From assembly GCF_000170755.1 (NCBI RefSeq), contig NZ_ABCK01000005.1:248001-312000 (forward strand): a stretch of DNA of 64,000 nucleotides, given 5' to 3'. Position numbers and translations under genes: made by a program. This document shows positions 37,020 to 46,525 of this stretch, in pieces. Numbering within the stretch: the stretch's first letter is position 1; every line of letters begins with the position of its first letter. The stretch comes from Lentisphaera araneosa HTCC2155 (GTDB lineage: Bacteria; Verrucomicrobiota; Lentisphaeria; Lentisphaerales; Lentisphaeraceae). The notes below the pieces were generated by a model. It was not told the origin of the DNA. It ran no database searches and saw only the letters and a list, made by a program, of their open reading frames with translations.

Positions 37020-38127
37020 AATTCATTTTTCCTGTGTTTTAAAATCTACACCTTTAATCGTACACAACTGGGACGCTCTTTACATAGAAAAACATTATTT
37101 TTCAATATAAGCTCAAACAAACCCAAGTTTGAGCGTAGTGACAAGTTGCCTTAGGAAGCACCTGTCGGCTTAGGAAGCGCCTGTCGGCTTAGGTAGCGCT
37201 TCGCTTAGGTGACAGGAAACAGGTGTTTGATAAGCAGCTGGGAGCCCCGCATTCCAATGCGGCACCCTATTACGGACTCCGCAAAGATATTTTTTATAGA
37301 GCTAAATTGAACCACGGATAAACACAGAGAGATGTCGCTTCGCTCAAGGTAGCGGCAACAAGTTACCTTAGGAAGCGCACTGCGTTCTTAGGTATCTCTT
37401 CACTCAAGGTTTTCACAAAAAAACATATAAGTATTTTGGCAATTATTTTCATTCAAACCTAAAGCATTTAACTGTAATCGTGCCAAAGGCACAAAGCATA
37501 ATTCAGCCTATGGTTTTTAACCATAGGACCTTACATTTAAGCCCCATCCCGTTCTAAAGGAACGACGCATATATCATAAAACATTATTAATTAGGCGCTC
37601 GTATTACTTATGTAAATTCATTAGGATTCTTGTGCTTTTTTATGCTCTTTAGTGATTCGATTTTTTTCTAATATTAGATAATTTTATTTAACCACAGAAA
37701 ATCACAAAACAACACAGAAAATTTTAATCTGTCAAATGATTCCTGAAATCAAAGCGAAGCGCTACCTAAGCGAAGCGCTACCTAAGCGAAGTAGTCACTA
37801 CCTGGGTGAATCCGTGTGAATCTGTGGATGAAAAATTTTACATGTAGTTAATACCGCATTGGAATGCGGAGCTCCCAGCTGCTTATCAAACACCTGCTAC
37901 CTAAGCAAAGCAAAGCGATCCCTATCTGTGTTTATTCGTGTTTATCCGTGGTTGAATATCTTCACATGCAGTTAATGCCGATTAGCAATCGGCGCTCCCA
38001 GGTGTTGCCATAAGCCAATTAGTTTTTTATCTATCATCTGAAACCTAAGCGAAGCGCAACCTAAGCGAAGCGCAACCTAAGCGAAGCGCAACCTAAGCGA
38101 AGCGCTACCTAAGCACGAAGTGCGCTA
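37020..38127. repeat. 1.1-kb gene-free repeat zone
   Basis: No gene. It holds: (a) a 43-bp inverted repeat with one mismatch, 37220-37262 versus 37854-37896, each with CCGCATT-GG-AATGCGG and GCTCCCAG; (b) a related unit at 37978-38001, CCGATT-AGC-AATCGG then GCTCCCAG, with a shared left flank ACATG(T/C)AGTTAAT; (c) CCTATGGTT-TTT-AACCATAGG at about 37504; (d) linked short palindromes between TTAGG and AAGG spacers at 37140-37210 and 37330-37410; (e) 16-bp units CCTAAGCGAAGCGCTA at about 37750-37790, and four perfect CCTAAGCGAAGCGCAA/CTA units at 38044-38107 running into the stop codon at 38128; (f) several ATCCGTGGTT/ACCACGGATAAACAC phrases. Confidence 0.85.
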
Positions 38128-39612
38128 CTATTTTTTCTTAGGTTTTTTGTTACCATCGAATTTATTTATGGGTGAGGTCGGCTCATTAGTTTTGGGGACG
38201 AAAGCGTGCAGCCTCTTCTTTATGGATGCGAACTCGGGATTGCGAGCCTGATTGGTCCATTCCATTGGATCTGTTTTATGATCATAGAGTTCTTCGCCAC
38301 CCTTGTAGATAATGTAACTGTAGCGACCGTCATAGATGCGATGGTTGCCCATACCGTAAGTCGTTAAGGTAGGCTTATCCCAAGTCATATCCGGATTGTG
38401 TACCAGTTCAGCAAAGCTACGTCCATCATTTTCTGAGTAAGGAGGCAAACCACATAAATCGGCAAGTGTTGGGTACATATCAATGAGGTTAACCACACCA
38501 TTACAGCGCTTGCTCTTAGGCGTCACTCCAGGCACTTTAATCATCATCGGTACACGAGCCGATTCTTGCCAAAGCAATGTTTTACCATAGCGCTGTTTTT
38601 CACCTAGGTGCCAGCCATGATCTCCCCAGAGAATGACAATGGTATTATCTGCGTATTTACTCTTATTTAAACCCTCGAGTAAAACGCCTAAACAATCGTC
38701 GACAAATGAGACATTGGCCATATAAGCCTGCACCACCTCTTTGTGCTTATCAGCTTTTTCAAAACGTTCCCAGGTGGTACTTAAGGCATATAAGGGCTTG
38801 CCTTTATCGCTAATAATATCATCGCGGTCATTGGCAAGGGTTTTGGGAAGATCAATTTCATCCAGCGGATACATGTCAAAATATTTTTGTGGTACATACC
38901 AAGGCAGGTGGGGCTGACTGATTCCCAAGGCCATGAAAAAAGGTTTGCCATCGAAGTCGCGAGTATTGAACTGCTCTGAGGCCCATTTTACCGTATTGTA
39001 ATCTTTCATTTTTGTTTCATCATTACCTTGAGTGGCTCCCCAATCAAAACCGGTTCTATGGTAACCTCTTTCATGATCCAAGGGTTTGATGCCATTGGCT
39101 GGTCGCTGCTTATTAATTGGCGCTGCATAACCACTGGCTTTGTGCCATTCATCAAAAGCCCATTCTCCATGATCTAGTTTACCTGCCACGGCTGTGCCAT
39201 GTTTATGAAAAATCTTGCCCATGGATAAAGAATGATAACCATGCTTACTAAAGTATTCAGGGATCGTCAGCACATCTTTTGTCTTTGGTGCATCCTTAAG
39301 ATTAGTTTTATTGCCGTACACTCCGGTCTTGTAGCAGTGTTTACCCGTTAGTAGTGAGGAACGCGATGGACCGCAAACGGTGGATGAACAATGAGCGTCG
39401 AACATCACCATACCGCCATTGGCATTAAACTTATCAAAGTTGGGAGTTTTGATTTGAGGATTGCCTTCAAAGCAGCCGATCCAGTCGTTGAGGTCATCAA
39501 TGGCAATAAAAAGCACATTCATATCTTTTGTTGACTTGGCCTGCAGTGTATTCGCACCACACAAAGTAAAAAGCATTATTATCATTGAAATATTGAGCAG
39601 TTGTTTGTTCAT
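38128..39612 (-). CDS. Secreted sulfatase (CGPSR), iduronate-2-sulfatase-like
   Basis: 494 residues from ATG 39612, which has AAAGGG upstream; an in-frame TTG six codons earlier is less likely. Signal peptide, then MNVLFIAIDDLNDWIGCFEGNPQIKTPNFD and Cys80 in STVCGPSRSSLLTGKHCYKTGVYG. GKIFHKHG, GISQPHLPWYVPQKYFDMYPLDEI and LWGDHGWHLGEKQRYGKTLLWQES are the marks of the iduronate-2-sulfatase-like group, to which the gene at 43698 also belongs. Substrate on this basis would be a sulfated uronic-acid or similar glycan, but this is only family-level. Tail NKKPKKK; its stop codon abuts the 16-bp repeats. Confidence 0.94.
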   Translation of the reverse strand: MNKQLLNISMIIMLFTLCGANTLQAKSTKDMNVLFIAIDDLNDWIGCFEGNPQIKTPNFDKFNANGGMVMFDAHCSSTVCGPSRSSLLTGKHCYKTGVYGNKTNLKDAPKTKDVLTIPEYFSKHGYHSLSMGKIFHKHGTAVAGKLDHGEWAFDEWHKASGYAAPINKQRPANGIKPLDHERGYHRTGFDWGATQGNDETKMKDYNTVKWASEQFNTRDFDGKPFFMALGISQPHLPWYVPQKYFDMYPLDEIDLPKTLANDRDDIISDKGKPLYALSTTWERFEKADKHKEVVQAYMANVSFVDDCLGVLLEGLNKSKYADNTIVILWGDHGWHLGEKQRYGKTLLWQESARVPMMIKVPGVTPKSKRCNGVVNLIDMYPTLADLCGLPPYSENDGRSFAELVHNPDMTWDKPTLTTYGMGNHRIYDGRYSYIIYKGGEELYDHKTDPMEWTNQARNPEFASIKKRLHAFVPKTNEPTSPINKFDGNKKPKKK

Positions 39613-40027
39613 AGCTAACCCTTTTAGCAATCAAAGTTATTTATAGAATCACTGAGCATCATTATTAGTTCAAGACAATTGATGATTTTCAGCAAGTCAT
39701 TTCATCACTAAACGCAATCAACTATCCCCATCTATACATTCACCTTAAATTTTAAAGTGAATTAGTTCACAATGACAGATCCATTATTTATATTTTCTAG
39801 AAAAGTATCACTTTAGATCATCAGCCCATACAATTGTATTATAAAAAATTTATCTTTGTAAAGGTCTTATTTTTGGATGCGATTTATATATAAGTCAAAA
39901 TACGATTCTTGAAATGAAGTTTGGTTTTTCTCACACTGCATTTTGCTCAGCTCAAGCAACTATCTCCTCTTTTTATTTAAAACTATCTTTAAGCTCAAAG
40001 TACAAAAAACCGAAAACAAAGGACTCC
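39613..40027. other. Divergent spacer
   Basis: AT-rich region between the divergent sulfatase and aldo/keto reductase genes, expected to carry both promoters. AAAGGA lies at about 40018 before ATG 40028. No other feature seen. Confidence 0.4.
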
Positions 40028-41221
40028 ATGAACTCAAATAATTTTTCCAGACGCCGTTTCTTTGGCACTTCGGTCACCTCCACTCTGGGACTGACACTTG
40101 CACCCTCCATACTCAAAGCCCAAAGTCCTAACCCTGAGCCTGATCCTGTGGCAAAAGAATTTAAACCCGAAACCATAGAAAAAGTCTGGCGTAATAAGCA
40201 ATCCGATATGACTTACAGAATGCTCGGGCGCACCGGATTCATGGTCTCTGAAATCACCTTGGGCACCTTGCCTTTCAAGGAGCCGTCATTTATCCCATTA
40301 ATCGAAAAAGCAGCTGAACGAGGTGTCAATTATCTCGATACAGCTAGTGGTTATGCTAAGGGAAGAGTGGAAAACACTTTGGGGAATTATCTGAAAAACA
40401 CTACTGAGCGCGAAAAGTTTTTCATTTCGACTAAACTCAGTAATTATTATAAAAAAGTTGACGCATTAATAAAAGAAATGCTCAAAGGAGTTTCCGCTAG
40501 TAAACGTCAGCAAATGCATGACAAGGCACTGCAGATGATTGAAGAAAGAGCCGTTGCCAAACCGGGATATCATATCAATTATTTTCGTGGTCAGGAGAAA
40601 CAGTTTGAGAAAAGCTACTTCCGTCACGTCGTTTTAACTGAATACGGCTATAAAAAAGAATGGCGTGAGCAAATCAAAAACTCTGCACGTCAATTATTAG
40701 ATGAAAGCTTAAAACGCCTGCAGACCGATTACGTCGATATCCTTCACTTCCCCCACGGCTGTTCCATGCCGGAAATGATGGACGATGAAATTCTGCGTGA
40801 ATTATTTGCAGAATTTAAACAGCAGGGCAAAATTCGCGCCTCAGCTGTTTCCTTTCACAATGATGTTCAATACAATCTCGAAAAAACCATCGATGTCGCT
40901 TATTACGATGCCGTAATGGTCGCCTATAACATCGCCAATCATGCCGCACTGGAAAGACCAATCGCCAGGGCCAAAAAAGCGGGCGTTGGAGTACTGGCAA
41001 TGAAAGTGGCCAGAGCCCTCGTGAAAAATAATCCAGAATGGCGTATAGAAAAACTTAACTGCTCTATTGTCAAGGATAATCTGAGTAAGTTTTCCAAGGC
41101 CTATCTCTGGGGTTTGCAAAACCCTAATATAAGCTGCTGTGTTGCACAGATGGAAACCTTGAAAATGTTAGAGGAGAACCTGCAAATCGTCGATAAAAAG
41201 GTTGAGCTTACAAAAGAATAA
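40028..41221 (+). CDS. Tat-exported aldo/keto reductase
   Basis: 397 residues from ATG 40028. An upstream in-frame ATG (39914) would bury the signal, and AAAGGA lies just before 40028. The start NFSRRRFFGTSVTSTLGLTLAP is a twin-arginine signal, so it is exported folded, probably with NADP bound. The barrel has MTYRMLGRTGFMVSEITLGT, LDTASGYAKGRVENTLGNYL (Asp and Tyr of the catalytic tetrad), FISTKLS (Lys) and DILHFPHG (His). GVLAMKVARAL and AHALE-like NIANHAALERP follow. Tat-exported oxidoreductases of this kind are common in PVC bacteria beside carbohydrate genes; the substrate is unknown. It converges on the kinase at 41432. Confidence 0.88.
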   Translation: MNSNNFSRRRFFGTSVTSTLGLTLAPSILKAQSPNPEPDPVAKEFKPETIEKVWRNKQSDMTYRMLGRTGFMVSEITLGTLPFKEPSFIPLIEKAAERGVNYLDTASGYAKGRVENTLGNYLKNTTEREKFFISTKLSNYYKKVDALIKEMLKGVSASKRQQMHDKALQMIEERAVAKPGYHINYFRGQEKQFEKSYFRHVVLTEYGYKKEWREQIKNSARQLLDESLKRLQTDYVDILHFPHGCSMPEMMDDEILRELFAEFKQQGKIRASAVSFHNDVQYNLEKTIDVAYYDAVMVAYNIANHAALERPIARAKKAGVGVLAMKVARALVKNNPEWRIEKLNCSIVKDNLSKFSKAYLWGLQNPNISCCVAQMETLKMLEENLQIVDKKVELTKE

Positions 41222-41252
41222 AGCGTAGAAGTACATTCCGTTCTTTATCTTT

Positions 41253-41416
41253 AACCTGAATCCGTGAGCTGGCTTTGGAATAATCTCGTAGGTTTTTTAT
41301 TTTCAGAACTTTACAACTTTTTGCAGGAATACCCGTAGGTCTTTTGAAAAAAGTTGTAAGTCAATGAAGGTGATAGACCAAGATGATTAACTTAATGTAG
41401 CTCACGGATTCAGGTT
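41253..41416. repeat. MITE-like 164-bp element with 18-bp inverted ends
   Basis: AACCTGAATCCGTGAGCT (41253-41270) is perfectly inverted at 41399-41416. Inside, TTACAACTTTTT and AAAAAAGTTGTAA form a second, nested inverted repeat. There is no gene. It lies between convergent genes, so it may also work as a bidirectional terminator. ATGAAGGTGATAGA inside it also occurs in the 3' end of the kinase gene (complement at 41442-41455). Confidence 0.7.
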
Positions 41417-41431
41417 TAAGATCAAAAAGCT

Positions 41432-43504
41432 TTAATTACGCTCTATCACCTTCATCTTTTTAGGCTCAAAGTCCAATTGGCCTGGAAGAGTGATCATCGT
41501 TCCCACATTGGCGTACCTACAAAGTTCCTCCAGCTTAACTCTGGTGCCACGTACATCTAAAGTTTTTAAGTCGAGGGTATTCAGCGTGTTAATATTTCTC
41601 ACTTTGGTATTGCTGATATTCAGGGATTTTATATTTAAGGTGTCGAACATCGAACTTTGAGTAAAGTTCGGTCCTCCTAAGGAGGAGAGAATTAATAATT
41701 CGGGATTGTTGGAAAGATCTAAAGATCTCTTTTTCGGGTCATAGACAAAGTTAAAATCTTCTGGCAATTTAGGATTATTGAAACGCAAATAAAACTTCAC
41801 TAATTCAGCTTGTCTCATAGCATCTGGGTAATACTGGCTTTGATGATTCAGCACATACATTTTCAACCAGCCCCTACCTCGCGGTATGTCGGCGACATAT
41901 TGCTTTAAATCTTTTAGGCTAAGTTGCTCATTGTCATCAGGCTTAACACCAGAATATTTTTGAGTGACTCGTAGCAAAACGAAAATATGGGGTGACCGAG
42001 TCATACATTTGCTAAAGGCCTGATTTGCCGCATTAAATTCCTGGCGAATGAGATGTATAAAGCCCTTTTCTGCAAGCGCATTGGCATTATCCGGATCGTT
42101 TCTCAAAGCCAACTCGACCAATTCCAAAGCACCCTCGAAATCAAACTTTCGACTGCGTACAATCGAGGCACCTACCATGAGTTTATTAAAGTTTTCCTCA
42201 AGATTAGCATCGCCCTCAAATGATTTTTTGAATTCCAAAATCGCATCACCCATTTTGAGCCTAAGCATCTTGCGTCGTTTGCGTTCTTCTTCATAAAGCT
42301 CAAGAGATTTTTCAGCTTCATTTTTTGAGCTTATCGCATTCTCTTTTGCGGTCGTCGCATTTTCTTTGGCTGCAAGGGCTTTGAGTTCACTCGCTTTGAG
42401 CTGCTGAATAAAGGTAAAAGTTGAAGCTCCAATAATAACTAAGGACATGAGAATAATTTGGCAGCGGACCTTGTTCCTGAAGTAAAGTAATTTGAGTGAT
42501 TTTGCGAAACTCGCACTTTCTGCTTGAGTCGCAAAACCTCGAAGATATTTTTGGATTTCACTGCGGAATTCATTCACATCTAAATAGCGTTTTTCAGCTT
42601 CTAATTTGAGGGCCTTCATACACACGGCATTTAAACTTAAGTCAACTTTACAATTCGCGCGATCTTTGGCCTCTTGCACTTTTCCTTCACGGGTGTTTTT
42701 GAGAATTTCCTGACTATCTCCCCCCTCCACATGCGCCATTCCAGTCAGTACTTGATAAAGAATGGCTCCGAGTGCATAGATATCGGTCTGCTCAGTCTTA
42801 TCGCCCTGTAAACCGGCTTGTTCAGGAGCCATAAAACCGGGAGAGCCCTTGAGTTCTCCCAAGCGAGTCATGTCATTTAGTTCTTCAATGCCTACTTCCG
42901 ATTCGTTGAAATAAAGCTCGTCTGAATCGTGTATTATCTTTGCCAAACCCCAGTCAATGAGTACCACTTTCCCATGGGGAGCCACTAAAATATTATCCGA
43001 TTTTAAATCTAAATGAAGGATCTGTTTAGTGTGAGCATAAGCCACCGCATCGCAAACTTTAATGAGCACCTCTAATAAATCTTCTAAAACGCCCTCACTT
43101 TTGGAATGGTATTTATGAATCAAGTCCCCAAAAGATTCACCTCCCAAAAGCTCCATGGCATAATAAACCCTTTTGTCTTCATCTTGGTCAATGCGATAAA
43201 TGGGAATGATATTGGGGTGATCAAGACTAGCAGTAATTTGCGCTTCCCGCAAAAAGCGTTCGACGCCCTCTTTGGACTCATCTAGGGGACGGGCTATAGC
43301 CACCTTGCGTTTGCCTTTGTGATCGTAGGCACGGATAATCTTCTTTTCCCCCCCACGAGCAACTTCCTCTTCCTCAGTATAGATAACTGAATGAGCTAAG
43401 CCTTCTTGTAAAGGGAATAAAACAGCATCGTCGAAAGAAGAATCATCATCAAAGAGATCATCCAAGTTTTCATTGATATTGTTGACTAAATTTTCTAAAT
43501 CCAC
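41432..43504 (-). CDS. Membrane Ser/Thr kinase, WNK-like lysine position
   Basis: 690 residues with an acidic N-terminus (1-45), kinase domain (about 48-325), a membrane span at about 345-365 (IILMSLVIIGASTFTF), an alanine/glutamate coiled coil, TPR-like repeats (about 445-520) and a leucine-rich tail (LDLSNNPELLILSSL, LNISNTKVRNINTL). The glycine loop is ARGGEKKI with K54 at the third glycine; the beta-3 motif is VAIA with Ala71 in place of Lys. Catalytic loop HLDLKSDN (D166, N171), DWG at 184-186 and GSPGFMAPEQ are kept. Most like the kinase at 58095. The nearest sigma factor (45387) is two genes away across a sulfatase. Confidence 0.88.
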   Translation of the reverse strand: MDLENLVNNINENLDDLFDDDSSFDDAVLFPLQEGLAHSVIYTEEEEVARGGEKKIIRAYDHKGKRKVAIARPLDESKEGVERFLREAQITASLDHPNIIPIYRIDQDEDKRVYYAMELLGGESFGDLIHKYHSKSEGVLEDLLEVLIKVCDAVAYAHTKQILHLDLKSDNILVAPHGKVVLIDWGLAKIIHDSDELYFNESEVGIEELNDMTRLGELKGSPGFMAPEQAGLQGDKTEQTDIYALGAILYQVLTGMAHVEGGDSQEILKNTREGKVQEAKDRANCKVDLSLNAVCMKALKLEAEKRYLDVNEFRSEIQKYLRGFATQAESASFAKSLKLLYFRNKVRCQIILMSLVIIGASTFTFIQQLKASELKALAAKENATTAKENAISSKNEAEKSLELYEEERKRRKMLRLKMGDAILEFKKSFEGDANLEENFNKLMVGASIVRSRKFDFEGALELVELALRNDPDNANALAEKGFIHLIRQEFNAANQAFSKCMTRSPHIFVLLRVTQKYSGVKPDDNEQLSLKDLKQYVADIPRGRGWLKMYVLNHQSQYYPDAMRQAELVKFYLRFNNPKLPEDFNFVYDPKKRSLDLSNNPELLILSSLGGPNFTQSSMFDTLNIKSLNISNTKVRNINTLNTLDLKTLDVRGTRVKLEELCRYANVGTMITLPGQLDFEPKKMKVIERN

Positions 43505-43697
43505 ATCAGGCCGTATTAAGTTTATTTGATAAAAAGATAAGGCTCAAAACCATGATCCCAATAAGTTTCACTGATGAAGCCCTATCATTTCTCATTAAAT
43601 ACACCGCGAAATTATTTATTTTGGGATTTTCTTAAGCAAAATTGATAATATTGCCCTGCCTCCAGTCGATTAGTAGGTAAATAACTTTAGGAAAACT

Positions 43698-45092
43698 ATG
43701 AAATTTTTTATCACATTGCTCGTTCTAATGAGTTCCGCCTACGGGAAGTATAACATCCTTTTCATTTCTGCTGATGACCTCAATAATGACATTGGTCCCT
43801 ACGGCAATACTTTTGTCAAAACTCCAAATCTCGATCGCTTGGCAAAAATGAGTACCACTTTTACCAAAGCTTATTGCCAACAGCCCCTCTGCGGCCCCAG
43901 TAGAGCGAGTGTGATGTCAGGTTTGCGACCCAATACGAGCAAATGCTATAAGCTCAATGATAAAATCAGAGAGAAGGTGCCAGATGTCGTCACTCTACCT
44001 CAGTACTTCATGAAAAAAGGTTACTTCTCAGGTCGTGCGGGCAAGATCTATCACTACAACAATCCTGCTGGCATTGGCAGCGATGGTGCCGATGACGTGC
44101 TCTCTTGGCAGCAACGTCACAATCCTGTGGGCATTGATAAAAAACACGAAGAAAAAATCATTCGCTTCCCAGGTCATAAAAACGGCACAAAAGGTCAACT
44201 CGGCATTTCCATGTCTTACTGGGATCCTGTGAGTGAAGATGAAGAGCACACCGACGGCATGGTAACATCCAAAACTATTGAGATGATCGAAAATAATAAG
44301 GATATCCCCTTCTTCGTGGCCTGCGGATTTTTTCGCCCCCACTGCCCCTATGTGGCACCCAAGAAATACTTTGACCTCTACCCCATGGAGTCAATTGAAC
44401 TAGAAAACTTTAGTGAAGCGATAAAAGACTTAGATGATGTCCCTCCCATGGCACTTACGAAATCTGGTAAATACAAACACAGAGCCAATCACGAGCAAGC
44501 CAAAAAATGTAAGCAGGCTTATTATGCTTCGATCTCCTTTCTCGACGCCCAAGTCGGCCGCCTTTTAGACTGCCTTGAAGAAAATCACTTACTCGAAAAA
44601 ACCATCATCGTCTTTTGGTCGGATCACGGTTACTTCCTCGGCGAAAAAGGCCTCTGGTACAAAGCAAAGAACTTCGAACGTGCCCTGCTCTCGCCCATGA
44701 TGATCTCTATTCCCGGTCAAAAAGCCAACAAATTTGAGCAGCCTGTAGAATTATTGGATATCTACCCCACACTCATTGACGCTAGCTTCGATGAAGCCTA
44801 CGACAAGCTTGATGGAGAAAGCCTCGTTTCCTATATGAAAAATCCAAAAAAAGAGCGCTTGGCACCTGCCATTTCTCAAAATTACTACACCGTAGATAAG
44901 CAAGGCTACTCGATTCGCAGCCAGCGCTGGCGCTATACCGAATGGATGGAGGGCGATGCCGGCTTGGAGCTTTACGATCACAACAATGACCCGGAAGAAA
45001 AAGTCAACCTCGCCCAAAAGCCCGAGTACGCCTCAGTCATAAAAGAACTCAGTAAAGAACTCAGAAAGCATAGTCAGATGTCGATAAAATAA
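43698..45092 (+). CDS. Secreted sulfatase (CGPSR), iduronate-2-sulfatase-like
   Basis: 464 residues. Short signal peptide (MKFFITLLVLMSSAYG), then YNILFISADDLNNDIGPYGN and Cys65 in QPLCGPSRASVMSGLRPNTSKCY. GRAGKIYHYNNP, CGFFRPHCPYVAPKKYFDLYPMESIELE and FWSDHGYFLGEKGLWYKAKNFERAL match the iduronate-2-sulfatase-like group, as for the gene at 38128. No Lys tail (ends SQMSIK). TTAGGA precedes the ATG. Followed by repeat-rich spacer and an ECF sigma gene on the same strand. Confidence 0.94.
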   Translation: MKFFITLLVLMSSAYGKYNILFISADDLNNDIGPYGNTFVKTPNLDRLAKMSTTFTKAYCQQPLCGPSRASVMSGLRPNTSKCYKLNDKIREKVPDVVTLPQYFMKKGYFSGRAGKIYHYNNPAGIGSDGADDVLSWQQRHNPVGIDKKHEEKIIRFPGHKNGTKGQLGISMSYWDPVSEDEEHTDGMVTSKTIEMIENNKDIPFFVACGFFRPHCPYVAPKKYFDLYPMESIELENFSEAIKDLDDVPPMALTKSGKYKHRANHEQAKKCKQAYYASISFLDAQVGRLLDCLEENHLLEKTIIVFWSDHGYFLGEKGLWYKAKNFERALLSPMMISIPGQKANKFEQPVELLDIYPTLIDASFDEAYDKLDGESLVSYMKNPKKERLAPAISQNYYTVDKQGYSIRSQRWRYTEWMEGDAGLELYDHNNDPEEKVNLAQKPEYASVIKELSKELRKHSQMSIK

Positions 45093-45386
45093 ATCGGTAT
45101 CGGCTTCGCCTTAAAGTAGCGCTGCGCTCAAGGTAGCGCTCGTTCCGAGTTAGCTTGCGGCAACAAGTTGCCTTGGCTAGCGTCTTCGACTTAGGAAGCA
45201 CTCGCGATGCTCGTTTAGGTGGTAGTTTAAAATACACAGAAGGAACAGTGGTCAGCCCTCAGATAATTAATTCCTGCAACAGAATCCTAAGTTCATATAG
45301 CGATCCTTGAGGACGAAGTCCGATATGATAAACCTTGACGAACTAACTTTGTTTAATACACTAGGTTTATCTAATTAGGAGAAATC
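45093..45386. repeat. Spacer with linked short palindromes
   Basis: Starts near the sulfatase stop. It chains short palindromes of differing sequence (GGC-TTC-GCC, GCGCTGCGC, GCAAC-AA-GTTGC, GTC-TTC-GAC, GCA-CTCGCGA-TGC) joined by AAAGTAG, CAAGGTAG and CTTAGGAAG linkers. AGGAGA for the GTG start of the sigma gene lies at about 45378. No ORF. Confidence 0.65.
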
Positions 45387-45986
45387 GTGAGCAAAATTGA
45401 GCACTCAACGCGACTAACACTTATTCAACGAGTTCAAAGCCAAGATGACGAAGCCGCTTGGAACGAGTTTGTTGAGTTTTATAAATCTTATTTTTACGTC
45501 ATTATTCGTCGTATGAATATCAACGCAAGTGATTCAGAAGACATCTGTCAGCAGATTTTCCTGAAAGTTTGGAAACAAATCCCAAAATTCGAATACGATC
45601 GGGAACGCTCAAAATTTCGTACATGGTTGACCACTTTAGCTCACGGTACTGCAGTAGACTATATTCGCAAAAAAGTACGTGACTCCAACAAGCACGATAA
45701 AGCACAAAACGAATGTGAAACGATTCGTTCTTTCTCTCAACCAGAAATTGACTCTATGGCTGAAAAAGAATGGAAAATCTTTATTACCAACATGGCTTTG
45801 GAAAACATTCGTAAAAGCTTTTCAGGCAAAGCTGTGCAGGTTTTTGAAATGAGCATGAACGGTCAATCCAATGAGAGTATTGCCGAAGAACTGGAGATAA
45901 AAATCGAATCAGTTTATCTCCTTAAAAATCGCGTCAAAAAGAAAATTACCGACGAAATCAAACGTCTTAGAGAGCATTATGAATAG
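45387..45986 (+). CDS. ECF-type RNA polymerase sigma factor
   Basis: 199 residues from a GTG start at 45387 with AGGAGA 4 bases upstream. Region 2: DDEAAWNEFVEFYKSYFYVIIRRMN, DSEDICQQIFLKVWKQIPKFEY and KFRTWLTTLAHGTAVDYIRKK; region 4: SNESIAEELEIKIESVYLLKNRVKKKI. It is a close paralog of the factor at 4973 with the same spacing and no anti-sigma partner nearby. The kinase at 41432 is convergent and two genes away, so a functional link is possible but not as clear as for the 4973/5620 pair. Confidence 0.92.
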   Translation: MSKIEHSTRLTLIQRVQSQDDEAAWNEFVEFYKSYFYVIIRRMNINASDSEDICQQIFLKVWKQIPKFEYDRERSKFRTWLTTLAHGTAVDYIRKKVRDSNKHDKAQNECETIRSFSQPEIDSMAEKEWKIFITNMALENIRKSFSGKAVQVFEMSMNGQSNESIAEELEIKIESVYLLKNRVKKKITDEIKRLREHYE

Positions 45987-46171
45987 GAAGCTGAGTGCTT
46001 GGGAATCAGGTTAAAGGTTCGGTCTGCGCCCTCAAAGTATCGCTTCTCTCAAGGTATCGCCTAGCGGCTTAAGGTATCGGACTTTGTCCTCAAAGTGGAA
46101 TTTAAAGTATTAAAAGTTTGAATTTAGTTCGGTAAGTTTGTTTATTTCTTTATAAAATGGAGGAGTAAATA
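45987..46171. repeat. Inverted-orientation repeat units upstream of four-helix protein
   Basis: About 46030-46100 carries units such as TCAAAGTATCGCTTCTCTC and CAAGGTATCGCC, which are reverse-complement relatives of the 17-bp unit in the array at 46526. The four-helix-bundle gene is therefore flanked by the same repeat family in opposite orientations. Confidence 0.6.
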
Positions 46172-46525
46172 ATGTATGCACGTTCTTTTGAAGAATTAAA
46201 TATTTGGCAAAGTTCTCAAGACTTATCAGTTCAAATTTATGCGCTTTTCAAAGCCTGCCATGATTACGGATTTAAAGATCAAATTCAAAGAGCTGCTGTT
46301 TCAGTAATGAATAATATCGCAGAAGGGTTTGAGCGGGAAAGCAAAGCTGATTTTGCCAGATTCCTCTTGATATCAAAAGCCTCAAGTGGCGAAGTAAGAA
46401 GTATGCTCTACTTAGCTAATAAACTTAATTATCTCACAAAAGACCAAAGTGATGGTTTAATTACTTCATACAAAAAACTATCTACTTCAATTCAATCACT
46501 AAGAAAATCCATTCTACAAAATTAA
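46172..46525 (+). CDS. Four-helix-bundle protein (23S rRNA intervening-sequence protein family)
   Basis: 117 residues, no signal peptide. The pattern SFEELNIWQSSQDLSVQIYALFKACH, FKDQIQRAAVSVMNNIAEGFERES, DFARFLLISKASSGEVRSMLYLANKL and a final helix is that of the S23/IVP family, once found in insertions of 23S rRNA. Members are common as stand-alone genes; a related fold is the accessory protein Avd of diversity-generating retroelements. No rRNA or such retroelement is adjacent, so its role here is unknown. GGAGG precedes the ATG. Its stop codon is directly followed by the 29-copy tandem array. Confidence 0.9.
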   Translation: MYARSFEELNIWQSSQDLSVQIYALFKACHDYGFKDQIQRAAVSVMNNIAEGFERESKADFARFLLISKASSGEVRSMLYLANKLNYLTKDQSDGLITSYKKLSTSIQSLRKSILQN

